64,000 nt of DNA. It comes from Vanessa cardui. Taxonomy: Eukaryota; Arthropoda; Insecta; Lepidoptera; Nymphalidae. Within the stretch, counting starts at the first letter, position 1. Each line of letters starts with the position of its first letter. A model generated the notes under the pieces. That model saw only the letters and a list, made by a program, of their open reading frames with translations, searched no databases and was not told where the DNA came from. Positions 32,821 to 44,868 of this stretch are shown in pieces. The stretch spans positions 3,782,001 through 3,846,000 of the forward strand of contig NC_061123.1 of NCBI RefSeq assembly GCF_905220365.1, written 5' to 3'. Made by a program: the position numbers and the translations under genes.

Positions 32821-33026
32821 CTCTGATCCCAATATAAGTAGCTAAAGCACTTGTGTTATGAAAAATCAGAAGTAACGATGGTACCACAAACATCCAGACT
32901 TAAGACAAGATAGAAAACTAATGAAGTTTTACTACATCTATTCCGATGACCGATCGAACCCGGGATCTCTGAGGGGCGTACTCATCAAAACCGGTGTACA
33001 CACTACTCGACCACAGATGTCGTCAA
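32821..33026 (-). repeat. second tRNA-derived SINE family, copy 1
   Basis: It shares CTGATCCCAAT, ATCAGAAGTAAC and GTGTACACACTACTCGACCAC with the copy at 34781. On the minus strand CCCGGGTTCGATCGG is a good pol III B box, and GTGGTCGAGTAG sits where the A box would be. Confidence 0.65.
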
Positions 33027-33798
33027 ATTTGATTAGATTCCTTCTTCTTCTTCATGATAATATTCAAACTTAAATATTTTTTCTATAGTAAATGCTTATT
33101 GGGAAAATTCGATTTTATTTTAGTATTAATCGTACACCTATGTAATAACTGTAAAACGCCCGGGAGATAGCTTATGGTGTAACACGTAACCGAATGTCAC
33201 GCTACGGAATACAAGCTTAAAAACAATATAAGTTAACGAGCACTATCATCCTTATAGCTTTGTGTTACGGTTCAAAATTAATTGATTAATATTGCCATAG
33301 CTTAAAAATACACCTCCCACGTTTTGCCGCCAAAAAGAGTTATTTGTCTCGTACATTAACTGAACAATGAACCGTTAAGCATACAATGATGTCCTCTTTG
33401 CGTAACTGATGCATGGACATAACATACAGATTTCTTTTTAAATATTTCACGAGCTGTATATTTATTGTGCTCATCCAATGCTTATGAATAGATTGAATCA
33501 ATAACATTACGTTTCATTGAATAAATGTAAAATGATGGAAAATCATTACGAATATTGTTAATTGAAATGGTTCTTTTTTTACTGGCCATTAAATAAGTAT
33601 TAAATTCTTTATTTTAACTTAATTAAGTGTTGATTTTACACGTTTTTACGTGTATTTTATTTGATATAAATTACTTTTTGTGTGGTTTGAGGTGCCCGTA
33701 TCTAATATACCATTATTGTCGTTATAAATAAATTAATATTCATTAAAATTAAAAGGGTATCACAAAATACCTTCCTTTACTAAACTAAAACAATTAAA
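33027..33798. other. noncoding DNA, nothing recognised
   Basis: AT-rich, with a TTC triplet run near 33042-33054. No coding signal. Confidence 0.4.
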
Positions 33799-34092
33799 CT
33801 TGGTGTTAGGGCTTTGTGCAAGCCCGTCTGGGTAGGTACCACCCACTCATCAGTTATTCTACCGCCAAATAACAGTACTCAGTATTGTTGTATTCCGGTT
33901 TGAAGGGTGAGTGAGCCAGTGTAAATACAGGCACAAGGGACATAACATCTTAGTTCCCGAGGTTGGTGGCACATTGATGATGTTATGAATAGTTAACATT
34001 TCTTACAGCTTCATTGCCTATGGGTGATGGTGACCACTTACCATCAGGTGGACCATATGCTCATCCGCCAACCTATAAAATTAAAAAAAAAA
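33799..34092 (+). repeat. Metulj-type SINE, near full length
   Basis: This is the best-preserved copy here. CTTTGTGCAAGCCCGTCTGG, GGTACCACCCACTCATCAG, TGTTGTATTCCGGTTTGAAG and GTGACCACTTACCATCAGG are all present, ending CCAACCTA and an A-rich tail. The plus frame at 34024-34233 lies partly in its tail and is not a gene. Confidence 0.8.
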
Positions 34093-34780
34093 CAACGATC
34101 CAAATACATTGTAATCTTTAAATATAATCGTAACAAATTTAATCTAATAAGGTATTGTATAACTGAATACATAGTTTTCCGCTATATAACTTTGTGGTAT
34201 ATGTGTAGATGTTATTATATTTTTAACAGATAAGTCAATTCATAGTTTTAATGCAGCCCATGAACTGTAGTACTGTCGAGTGAGAAACTGGACCGTGTCA
34301 GCGTATTTTTATCGCAATATACACTTAGGTATTATATTGGAGTAATCTAAAAATACAAGACAAACTGATGATTTGTAATTTAATTAATACTAGCTGGGAA
34401 TTTTATAAGCTTATAGCTCGGGAACCCCACACTTGGCTACCTCGACGTCAAAATGAAAAAGTTATACAAATACTTCCGCAGAACTCAAACTATCAATATA
34501 ACAACTATCAACTATCAATATGAAAAACTTTACACTTAAAAAAAACGTATAATAATAATTTATTATATATGGTTATGATAATATTGATAAGTGACATATT
34601 AATTACACGGAAGATCAATTCTTTAAAGGGCGAGGACAGTTCAGATCTTCACTACATTGTCATGATACAACTAGAGAACGAAATACATACCTGGAATATA
34701 AATGTCTTAATTCGTATATAAAACAAATGCATAAAGTTATTTATTTATAAAAATAAATATGGGACAAAATCACATATATC
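34093..34780. other. noncoding DNA, nothing recognised
   Basis: AT-rich. On the minus strand a TTCCAG/GTATGT juxtaposition occurs near 34693, used here as a control for the + strand site at 61471. Confidence 0.4.
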
Positions 34781-34955
34781 CTTCTGATCCCAATGTAAGT
34801 AGCTTAGCTACTAGCTAGCTTAGCTAGCGTGTTATATGATGTATGATAATCAGAAGTAACTTTTTCTACATCGACTCACCCGGGTAAAGAAACCGGGACC
34901 TCGGAGTGGCGTACGCATGAAAGTGTACACACTACTCGACCACAAAGGTCGTCAT
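34781..34955 (-). repeat. second tRNA-derived SINE family, copy 2
   Basis: It aligns with 32821-33026 at both ends. The middle carries nested TAGC palindromes (GTAGCTTAGCTAC, then GCTAGCTTAGCTAGC) not seen in the other copy, suggesting local slippage or inversion. Confidence 0.65.
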
Positions 34956-34974
34956 TTCATTTTTACATTATCAT

Positions 34975-35112
34975 TAATATCACCATCATCCTCCCGTCCT
35001 TATCCTAATTTTATTTAGGTTCGGCACAGCATGTCTTCCATACTTCTCACTGACGTCATCTCATGACAAACATTCTTCCCAGCCATATCGTCTTTCACGC
35101 AATCCATCATCA
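34975..35112 (-). mobile_element. RTE-like LINE 3' end, minus orientation
   Basis: Reverse-complemented it reads GCGTGAAAGACGATATGGC, CATGAGATGACGTCAGTGAG and GGATAAGGACGGGAGGATGA, ending in GAT-type repeats. It parallels the plus-strand copy at 49838-49971. I know this tail from lepidopteran RTE-clade LINEs. Confidence 0.6.
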
Positions 35113-37344
35113 CATTATCATTAACAATAATAACTTAATTGAAATTACTCAATACTAAAATTGTATCAAACAGAAAACGCACAATTATTATTAACAAAAA
35201 TTACAATAAGCATATTTTATTATAAGACGAAGAATATCAGAGTATCGAGAGAGTAAATGTATGTATCTATATTTTCGTTATCGTTAGCAATGATTCATGC
35301 GATTGTTTTTTATAATCTTAATAATAAAACTCTTAATTATATCGTGAGACTCAAGGAAGTATCGAACTAATAAATCCGAGGTTGTCACTAATAAATATTT
35401 ATATTAAGTTAACATATTGAATATCGCACGAGCTTTCTTTTCGGCTAACTTTCGCATTTCTTCGAACTTGTTTGGTTATATATTTTAAGGGTTGTCAAAA
35501 ACAAATTGAATATATGATAACAAAAATATGACTCAACAAAATATAAAATCAGTAAAATGTTTATAAAGTTAAAATAAAATTGTTGGCTTTAAAAATTTCT
35601 GAAGTTTAGATATGTTAAAACACGGAGCGTTGTTCACTCGTGTTAAATTGTCAGCGTGCGTTAACAAATGGAGATAATTTAATTTGTATTTTGTGGTGCT
35701 GTTCTTTCTTACATTAGTTCACACATAATAAGACATCGTATCGTAATGAGTGGTTTTCATACTAATGGAGCCAATATTTTGAGTGGGTAGGCGCGACTTC
35801 GTAAATCTACACGTATGAGAAACTTGTGGAAGACAGCAATCGGAAGATTTCATTTTAGGTATTAATCTAACATATTAAAGTAATAAACTGGCAACCCTGG
35901 TATAATAAAAAAAACGTAGTAAAAGTGTCTTCAAAATTTTAAAGAATTTAAATATAAATATCATATCTATTGCAAAATACAATGCTTTTAAAATACTTAC
36001 GTACTTGTCTTACGGTCAATTTATTTATCATGAACGGAGCCTGAAGCAATAGTGACTGTATGTTTTTTTGTATTAAAATATTAATCAACAAAAATATTCG
36101 GTCCTAAAAAATCATTATATTTCATAAATAATTTTAAATGTATTTTTATAAATAGTTACGGATTAAATATATAAATAATAATTCAGATTTACACATTTAT
36201 AACCCATTCATTTTGTTTTTTAAATATTCTTATTATTTGCTACCAAAATATAAAACGAATATTATCAAGTAATACAAATCAAGCAATTAACATTGCGAAT
36301 GAACACGCGGTATCGCAAAGCAGCCAAAATGTTAATAACGAAATATCGATTCATTGCAATCGGTTGAGATTTTTATTTGTAATCGAATGAATTGTTTAAT
36401 CGATTTATGTTCTTAAATAAAATAATCATTTCAGTATCGTGTTAAGAGTAATAGGTTTTTAAATGTACCCAAGTCGCAATAATACATCAGGCGATTGTAA
36501 TAAATTGCCAATATTTTAATATTTTTAATGTATGTGTATTGTGCGTGCGTATTAAAAACCTACCGCGATTAAAATGTTTGCATATCGATGTAAATGTATC
36601 AATGTCTCGAATGAAACATTTTGAATATTAAGGTTTTGATATATCATGTTATTTATATTAATATGCGAAATTATATAAAGAAAAGTTTTTAATCTAATAT
36701 GATTGAAATATAAAATTTTATGCATGACACATTTGTTACATCATTTTTTGGAGCTTAGTTTAGCATATCTAGACGTAGAATTAAAAAAATAAGTACCATC
36801 AAAATCCATTAATTTCTAAAACGGGCAACACTCAAGCCATTGTATAACTACATAAAACAAAAATATTCATTTTTAATAATCTAAGCGCCATATGTAGAGT
36901 AGTAATTAAAAATAAACGCGAACTTGTCTTTTGCATATAAGATGACATCACACGTACACAAAAGGAAAATGTGTCTAAGTTAAGGTCGACGACCTCCCAT
37001 AACCGCCTTAAAAGGGACCCCGCATTTGCAGAATAAGAGGAAATTAAACATAAGCCAAAAATGTTGCTTTTGAGTTTATTTGAACAGTGAGTACGTTTAA
37101 AGTGTCACTAGGTAAACAGATATGCTCGAAATTATTTATAAAATATAAAAGGAAACAAAATATAACAAGACTTTGGAACAATATAATATAAAAACATACA
37201 ATTTTGGTGACGACTTTCCTACGCCACCAAAAAAAATGAATAATATTTATTTAAAACAAAAATGATTGCTTGGAACTATTTAAGCCATCTACGGCTGAGA
37301 TCGATGTGTCCGTTTAATTGAAGATCAATTAACATTTTATTCCC
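35113..37344. other. noncoding DNA, nothing recognised
   Basis: Very AT-rich throughout, with no frame, repeat or GC island worth calling. Confidence 0.4.
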
Positions 37345-37375
37345 TTTTTGCGTTGATGTATCATCAACGCAAAAA
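37345..37375. repeat. perfect 14-bp-arm hairpin
   Basis: TTTTTGCGTTGATG (37345-37358) pairs exactly with CATCAACGCAAAAA (37362-37375) across TAT. A (GAT)n run follows at 37395. Confidence 0.85.
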
Positions 37376-37954
37376 ATGGACCTGACGGTTGAAGATGATG
37401 ATGATGACCTCATCGATTTTAGACAATATGACGACCAGACTAGCCGACTGTTAAAGTTATCATACTGCACAAGTATGTGCGCAAGTATATGATAGACTAT
37501 CTATTCTTGCTCATAGCCCTATGTGTTGGTAATTTCATACAACTGGAGAAAAAATAGTCACAATGACGTGCTTTCTGAAGAACATGAGTGTAGTCACTGA
37601 GAGCTACCAAACTCAGGCTGTTACTGTGGTTTGATTGAAAAACCAATTTTTTTTACTGGCATAAGACGGGAATATCACCCAGTACGTATTCCGCAGCCTC
37701 GTATAACAGTCACTAGACCAATGTATCTATACACTTTTACATCATCTATGATCGCAAGAATATCGTGCAGTGCCGGAGGCAGATAATGATATCTTACTCA
37801 TTATCTTTCGCATTTAGTTCATGATATGTTCGAACTCAATAATAACTGTAAAAGTTAATAACTCATAAGCGATTATTCTGAATAATATTTTTTAATTTGC
37901 CATTTAAACACCTAATCTCGTGCATATCAATCTATCTGGACGAGGCGAGCCCAT

Positions 37955-38046
37955 TCACTTGATACTTAAGTAGATGGCGCCAGAATACGGCCGAGATGAC
38001 CCCGATGGCATGGTCGGTGCCCAAGGAGTTACTGGTTCAAGATAAT
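37955..38046 (-). other. GC-rich 90-bp patch, possible coding or repeat relic
   Basis: On the minus strand two frames are open. One runs from an acceptor-like GAACCAG through about 33 codons (with ISAVFWRHLLKYQVNG) to TAG; another ends in TGA. G+C is far above the surroundings. It could be a host exon, but repeat-derived sequence of this style is common in moth and butterfly genomes. I do not assign it. Confidence 0.25.
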
Positions 38047-38288
38047 TATTTCAATTCAAGTGTTATCTTAACTTTACCTTATCTCGAACGGTAAAGGAAG
38101 AAATTACGAGTAACATTCATAATTTAAATAATACAAAGCAGGTTAATTAAATCTAGCAGATTGATTCAAATCGTAAAATTAAAGAATAAATATTGAGCAT
38201 TGTCTAGAAGCTTGTAATAAATTCAAACAAAAGGAAATAGAAAATGATTTGCTGTCTTAAATAAAAAAGATTCGTAGTTTATGTACAA

Positions 38289-38600
38289 CAAACACAACAA
38301 CAGCAGCCGGTAACTTTCCCACTACTGGGCCACGGTTTTCTCTCCCTTTGAGGAGAAGATTTGGAACATATTCCAAAACGCTGTTCCAATGCGAGTTGCA
38401 GGAATACACATGTGGCAGGTTTATGAAATTAGACACATGCAGATTTTCTCACGATGTTTTCCGTCACCGTCGAGCACGAGATGAATTATAAACACAAATT
38501 AAGCATAAGAATATTCAGTTGTGTTTGCTTGGTTTTGAACTTACGATCATCGCTTAAAGTGCACGCGTTCTAACCACTGGGCCATCCCGGCTCTGGGTTT
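38289..38600 (-). repeat. tRNA-derived SINE, full length
   Basis: It runs from an (ACA)n-like end through CCACTACTGGGCCACGG, CACATGTGGCAGG, CGATGTTTTCCG and CGAGCACGAGATGAATTATA to CGTTCTAACCACTGGGCCAT. The B box on the minus strand is mutated (GGTTTTGAACTTACG on plus). Flanks GTTTATGT and GTTTGTGT may be a decayed target duplication. Confidence 0.8.
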
Positions 38601-40726
38601 GTGTGTCATCAATAAAATAATTCCCAATCAAAAAAAATGTTAACCAACCTTTACTATGACGAGTCTTTATTAATGAAGCCAAGGTCAGCTCACAGGTTAT
38701 GATGACTCGTTACATGCTAAAAAGAGAAATAATAGAAGCAAATTTTACAAGATACGTCATCGTTAATATTTGCTGGGTTTTGCCCCTCCTTTCAAACATT
38801 GTGACGTTTCTATGTCCTGTACTAAACAAGAAGTACTTATTATAATTATGCCACATTTCTATATAAGGTACATTTATTAATGGGTTATTTTTGTAATCGT
38901 ATAAGATTTCCTTTTCAATCAACGTCTAGCGCGGATTAACGCAGATTTAGGAGCGTTTTTTTTTTTGTTTAAACGTTTTGAGCTATACAAATATTTATAC
39001 ACACTAATAGAAGATTCGTTGCTATACAAAGCCGGATAAAAATTCGATACTTTTTCATTTTGCGAACCAGTTTTTTTTTCGCAGGATATTTTAATGTTTT
39101 TTCTTGTAAGTCACACACAAAACTGGTTTAATGAAATTCACTTTACTCTATTTTATCGTAGAGCCCTAATTAATGTTACTATAGTTGTTGGTTATCAAAT
39201 TTCCATACACCTAAGCTAAGCACAAAAAACCGAAACAGTGGTCAGGTGGGAATGAACCGTGAAGGTGATCTTGTTGTCTGTGTATGCAATATTTGTCAAA
39301 TAGATCGAGTTTAGGGAAAAAATATAAAGAGATTTATTTATGAGAAACATTTATTACAGTTATAAACATTACATAGCATACTTTTATATGATTTAAATTT
39401 GTATTTTTATATATAATATCTTTTTATAGAGTTATATTTAAAGAAAGAAAATTAGTTAGTATATAGTGTTAGTAAAATGTGGTTGATTTTTAGCCTAACA
39501 TTGTCAAATCGTTTCTAAGGATGGGATCCAAGATGTTATGATTTTTGGCTTTGCCTTACCCTTCCAACCAGCCAAGTGAGACTACGTACGAGACTTCCGA
39601 TATTTTTCTTTACCTAAATTAGTTTTACTATATACTGAATAAGTGTAAATACAAATTATTATTTGTAACTTTTTTATTTTTTGTATCAGCGATTGAAATA
39701 TTTTCTTAATATTTTATCTTATCAAAAATTGTGACCAACGACAAGTGACATTAGCTTAAAGTGTTTTTTTAAGGTAAATTAATGAAGGAAAATAACTGAC
39801 GCTATAAAATAAAGCATTTATTTCTCTAGGTACAAATTAACACGAAATAATAAAAGTATTTTTCTTGAAGTTGTTTTAAAGATTATAAAGTCGCTTTAAT
39901 TGCTTCCGCTATAGAATAGCGTAATAATCAATTATTGAAGACATTTTAAAAATAGAAGGAATTTTTATGAATACATGAGCTGCTGATGGGACCATCATAT
40001 TATTTCTAGTAATATTGCTTGTATATTGATATTGTATATTGATATTGACTACTATGTATATTGGTCATTGACATAATATAAAAAATAAACAAGCGTTGTA
40101 CTAAAATATTAGCTTGTAAATTTAAATATACCTAATTTACTTATGGGGATATTTTACAATTGTACTTTTAAATTAGTTATTATTATATTACATATTTGTA
40201 TTACGTTATATAACATTTCATTGTTATAAGTTACATAATATTCAGTTTAAAACGAGATCTAACTTAAAATTTGATTTTGACTGCTTACTTACAGTTAACA
40301 CATCACTATACGCATCACGCCTACTATCAAGTCCACACTTAGGTTTAACATTAAATATTATTATTTAACGCTAAATCAATGTGTACTATTATGAATTTAA
40401 AACTCGTTAATTACAAAAATAAATACAAAATCATAAATGAATTCATGTCGAAAAAAATAAGTAATAGCATTTCAATTGGTCAAGTTCGATTAAATTTAGA
40501 ATTTAAACCATCCCTAACGTGTGTACGATACAATTACTATTTATATCGAAATATTTATAGAATTATACGATGAAAAAAAACCTATAGGCTTTTTTTATTC
40601 GAATATGAAACAAAAATATTTACATATATCGGTATTCAAATAATGACCTTACGTTCATAATTATAGTTGAAAAACATAATCGTAGAGCTTAAGAACAGAT
40701 CTGTATATCACAAATTATCTCATTAC
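38601..40726. other. noncoding DNA, nothing recognised
   Basis: AT-rich. Short frames (38710-38922 minus, 40379-40573 plus) lack recognisable content. Confidence 0.4.
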
Positions 40727-40753
40727 CTCAGCCTTTGAGCCGCCGGAGCTTCT
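40727..40753 (-). CDS. putative 27-nt minus-strand microexon
   Basis: On the minus strand, TATCTCTTCAAG is followed by 27 bases and a GAG/GTAATG donor. The nine codons read RSSGGSKAE in phase 0 at both ends. The segment is about 60% G+C inside AT-rich DNA, and small in-frame exons of this kind occur in long-intron neuronal genes. It would join without frameshift between 58207-58252 and 13718-13792, supplying a small-residue SSGGS stretch before the hydrophobic tail. Its acceptor tract is only moderate, and a second AG two bases downstream would change the phase. A 9-bp inverted repeat (AATTATCTC and GAGATAATT) brackets it and is an alternative reason for its structure. Treat as a hypothesis. 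Confidence 0.25.
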
Positions 40754-41149
40754 CTTGAAGAGATAATTATACCTTCGATAAATGAAGAAACAACATAACT
40801 TGTACTATTAAAGTGACTGTAGTTACTAAACAAATAATATAATATTTGTTGTTGAAACTAAGAGAGCTCTACATGATAATCCGAATCAACCGAAAAACTG
40901 CCACTGTGGTAAATCTAACATTATCCATTTGTGCATTACATAAACGCACTGGAAAACAAAGCTATATCCCAACGCTGTAAAAATCATGTGGAATTACTTT
41001 TCAACGATCTAAAGAAGATCAGACGAACCAACGGCTTTTCGTATCCAATTGTTGTTGACTTTCCAGCAGAATATATAATGTATAATTGTATTTAACTAAC
41101 ATAATGTATCTCAAATGTCGGAATAGAGTAATTGCTGAGTTACTTTGCG
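40754..41149. other. noncoding DNA, nothing recognised
   Basis: AT-rich without coding or repeat signal. Confidence 0.4.
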
Positions 41150-41275
41150 ATTTTTTCGGTAGAGTCTACATTCCGAACTAGCTTATCTTTGTATACAGTT
41201 CTATAAAATTCCGATTCAAAAGTATTTTTAAAAGCCTACTTGAATAAAGTATATTTCGATTTTGAAAGTATCTAA
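41150..41275 (+). repeat. dispersed LINE-end-like repeat
   Basis: CGGTAGAGTCTACATTCCG, ATTCCGATTCAAAAGT and TTAAAAGCCTACTTGAATAA end in ATTTCGATTTTGAAAG. Fragments recur at 7755 (head) and 25795 (tail, minus). The AATAAA-containing end suggests a LINE or SINE 3' terminus; the family is not assigned. Confidence 0.55.
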
Positions 41276-44200
41276 ATATAAGGTGCTTATTGTGTTATTA
41301 ACGTTAAATAAACTGTATTAGTAATGTATCTGTTCATAGTCACGTAATCTCTTTTTCATCTTACGATCACAGTGATTTGACATTTTGCGTAGTAATTATG
41401 AATCATTAGTTGACAGGCAACTTGAAAGCAAACTGTTGACCGTCAACCTCATCACTGCTTTTGGTTTTCAAATCTTAAACACCAAACCATACCTACGGTT
41501 AATGTTACGGGTTATATTTTGCACGTGCTATAATCTATACAGGTTGTAAAGCTAATCGTTTGTGATATATAAATCAAATATTAACAAAAAGTTAGAAGCT
41601 GTGTAATAAGAGCTACCTAGCAATAAAATGGAATTCACAATATCAAGCCATTATCTTATTTACAAATGTCAGACTTTGATTTGACCTTTAATTTTGCCAA
41701 AGATTTAAATATCTGGGCGTTGCCTTTTAGCTGTTATGATTTTCAAGCTATAAGTGCTTATTAACTATTAAGATATATCTTTATTTACAACAAAAAACCT
41801 ATGATTACTGGTATAATTTTTCATGCATAATTATAAAATACTATCGGTCTGTCCAGGCTTCTCAAGGGTGGAAATAAGTTTTTTTTAAATATTGTTGTTA
41901 CCTTTTATTTATATTATTTTCATTTGTTTTTCGACATGTTTAACAATTTTTTTTATTTTTTCTATTTCACCTTATTTACACAAAAACATCAACAAATTAT
42001 ATACTTAAACCTTCTTTATGTATCCCTCTGTATATTAGTGAAAACCGCATGAAAATCCGTTCAGTAGTTTATGAGCTTATCGCATCGCGAACATACAGAC
42101 AGACAGACGCAGCCGTGGGACTTTGATTTATATAATAGATAGTGATAGTGATATTTATGTTGATTTTAATTACAACTTCCAATGTATTTGAAAATGTCTG
42201 TTAACGTCTCGACTAATCGTAGGAATCAAATTATGAAAGATATACTAGGCAGTGCTCTTTCTATAGTTCATAAATGACATAAATTTCACTAATCTATTAT
42301 TTATTGGTTATTGTTGTCTATTGATAATATATTTATGATTCATTCATTCATTCATTGATAGAGTTCGCGGTTCATACATAAAAGATAATTACACAGACTT
42401 GTAACTGATTTTTAATCCATTTTCACAAATCTGCTTTTCTATAAAACCTTAATAATAAAAAGCTATCCGCCTTAGCTATCATTAAATAAAAGTCAAAAAG
42501 TATGTACTTTAAGGAAGAAAGTTTAGCCGTCACTAAGATAAGTTTGTAACAAAATATTATGCTTTAAATATATCTACTTATAATTTTTTGTTTTTTTTTG
42601 GTTTTGTTACGTTTTTTTAATTGGTTTGAATACGTTTACATCATATAACATTTTAAGACCAAATAACACAAAATAATAAATATGTAAATGATTGAATATT
42701 AAAAGTCAAACGATGTTAATAAAATGATCGTGTAATGTTACCAAGTTCGTCACCCGCGTGTCGTAACCGAATATCGAATCCACTACAATCGGGGCCAATG
42801 CCGAATGTCATAGCGATGATACAGTGTAAGGCCGCGTGCATTCTTCAATTATAACGCGTTCAAAACTTAATACATTTTATATTTAATATCTAAAAACATT
42901 TCCATTAAGTATATCAATTTTCAATTACGTTTTAAAAACATTTTTTATAAATAAATTTACACCCTTTTGAGACATACTTAATATTTACTTTAGTATTAAA
43001 GAAATATAATTTTCTTTAATAATTATGTTTTGGATAACAAATTCACATGTAAAGAGACGATGGGTTTGATAGTACTTTTATTATTAATTTACCGGATACA
43101 TTATTCGAAGCAAATGAAGCGTCAATAGAGTAATGATTTACAGGCCGTTTGGCGATTCGATCCTGACCCCTTGGACTATTGTCGTCCTCACTTCTTGCTC
43201 AAGTGATAGGCTTAAAAAGGGGGTAACTAGGAAAATTAGTAATTCCTTAATGACTTTGGTATGTTGCTCCTATTGTTTAAAATAAATCAGAACCTTTTGG
43301 GAAACGTCGTCGATGTTTAGTCATCCTAAATCAACATCAAAGCTCGTCCTACGACCTGATGTACCATTTAAGACTAAATAATAATTTCGTACATCTAATT
43401 GTTTAGCTGGTTGTAGGCTGAGACGATGAATCAGACTCCTAACGATATTATAAATTATTGCTTGTTTTGTGAAACACACCTATGTTTCCCCGATTGTCTT
43501 ACATTTAGGATCGATTTAGACCATCGATATCAAAAGCTATGAGTTCAGATCGCTATTGTCTTTGACTTCCTCCAATTATTCCTTGCCTGGAACTACTAGT
43601 TCAGAATGATTTAACATTTAACGTTTCTTCATATAAATTAATTAATATAGAATTCTAAATTCGAAATATATAAAAAAATTAATTTGCCTGTAATAATGCC
43701 ATCGTTGGAGGAGGAGATTCAAGAAGAGATTTAGAGCTTAATTCTCATTTTTTATGTATTTGTTTATGTAATATTTATATATTATAAAATATCAAAATTT
43801 GTTTGTTCGTCCTCTGGGGGTAATCTTTGAACTAATGTTATAGTTCTATTTTTTTCACTAGTAGATACCTACATTGTTCCCTAGTGCTATGAGACGTGTC
43901 TGTTCATTATAAATTTCACCCGTGCGATGGTTGCTTGTTTTGATAAGAATAACTTTCGTTTTAGTATTCAAGTTCAGCTACTGTCTGCGTAACCTTGTTA
44001 TTTAATACATTACATCTGTTAAATGTTTCAAGGATTAGCGGAAAAGAACGAAATATTGACAGTGACCCGAATGAGGTGTTCAGCGTGACGTCAAGCAGAG
44101 ATGGGTGATATTTATTAGTGACCTTATAGATGTGGGAGAAATGACAATCGTCATTTAGATCCGTGAGTTACCTTCACGTTTATGGTCCAAGTTATAAGAT

Positions 44201-44568
44201 TCGTCAACGCATATAGGCTTATTAACATAATATGGGCAAAACAAACTTTTTTTTAATTAAATAAAAATTTTCTTTTAAATATCTATATTGTTGTCTGTGT
44301 TTGTGAGTCAGGATAACAAAACCAGTTTCGTCATTTGAGTGCATTCTATTTTCGAATATTTATCAAGGAAAATATCGCTTTCTGCAAAGTCGTATGGAGT
44401 ATAATTTAATGTTGCACGCTCAAATATTATTGAGCTAACTGATTCTTGGTTAAGTCAAGATAATAAAATATCTTAAATTACAGTTTGGGTTCTGTATTTA
44501 AAAAAATGTAATATTACTAATGTTTTTGCTAATATTCATTCTTTCAAAGATCAGTTTTTAATAAGAAA
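41276..44568. other. noncoding DNA with small repeats
   Basis: 42045-42135 is a minus-oriented Helitron-like scrap (AAAATCCGTTCAGTAG, then CAGACAGACAGACGCAGCCG). A (TTCA)n run lies at about 42337-42357. A moderately GC-rich phrase at 42750-42840 has no splice context. Confidence 0.45.
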
Positions 44569-44862
44569 TTGTCAAAGGCAAATCCGCCATTTCTCAAGTC
44601 ATGCACCTCAATCGTCAACAGCAAGGTGATTAGTATTTCGGACGGTGGGAGCGTACTCGCGCGCAGTCTCTCGCCGCCCGTCGCCCCGTGCGCCCACCGC
44701 CAATGCGCGCGCCATACTAAAGCGCGATACCAGCCGCCCCATTTAAGCGCTAATTTTCAAAAATAGAACGCGTGTATGACAGTGCATATCAGTGTTTTGT
44801 GCCAGCAATTGTGACGTTGTACGCGTACAAATATATTTTCACCACTTTCACCAATTTTGCAA
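44569..44862 (+). promoter_or_regulatory. GC-rich promoter island with candidate untranslated first exon
   Basis: G+C reaches about 72% over 44641-44720 in a genome near 30%. The island holds a YY1/Pho-like core (CCGCCATTT near 44583), GCGCGC clusters and a reverse GC box (CCGCCCC at 44734-44740). An arthropod initiator-like TCAGT lies at 44789-44793. From there to 44862 is a short segment without a useful ORF, ending TTTTGCAA with a GTGAGT donor at 44863. This is what a noncoding first exon would look like. It may be an alternative promoter of the gene whose coding exon is at 743, or of another + strand gene. The open frames across the island on both strands are what GC-rich DNA gives by chance. 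Confidence 0.42.
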
Positions 44863-44868
44863 GTGAGT

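Noticed and set aside
34680..34700. Minus-strand CAG/GTATGT juxtaposition as a recursive splice site
   Set aside because: One or two such 9-mers are expected by chance in 128 kb of strand. Kept only as a control for 61471.
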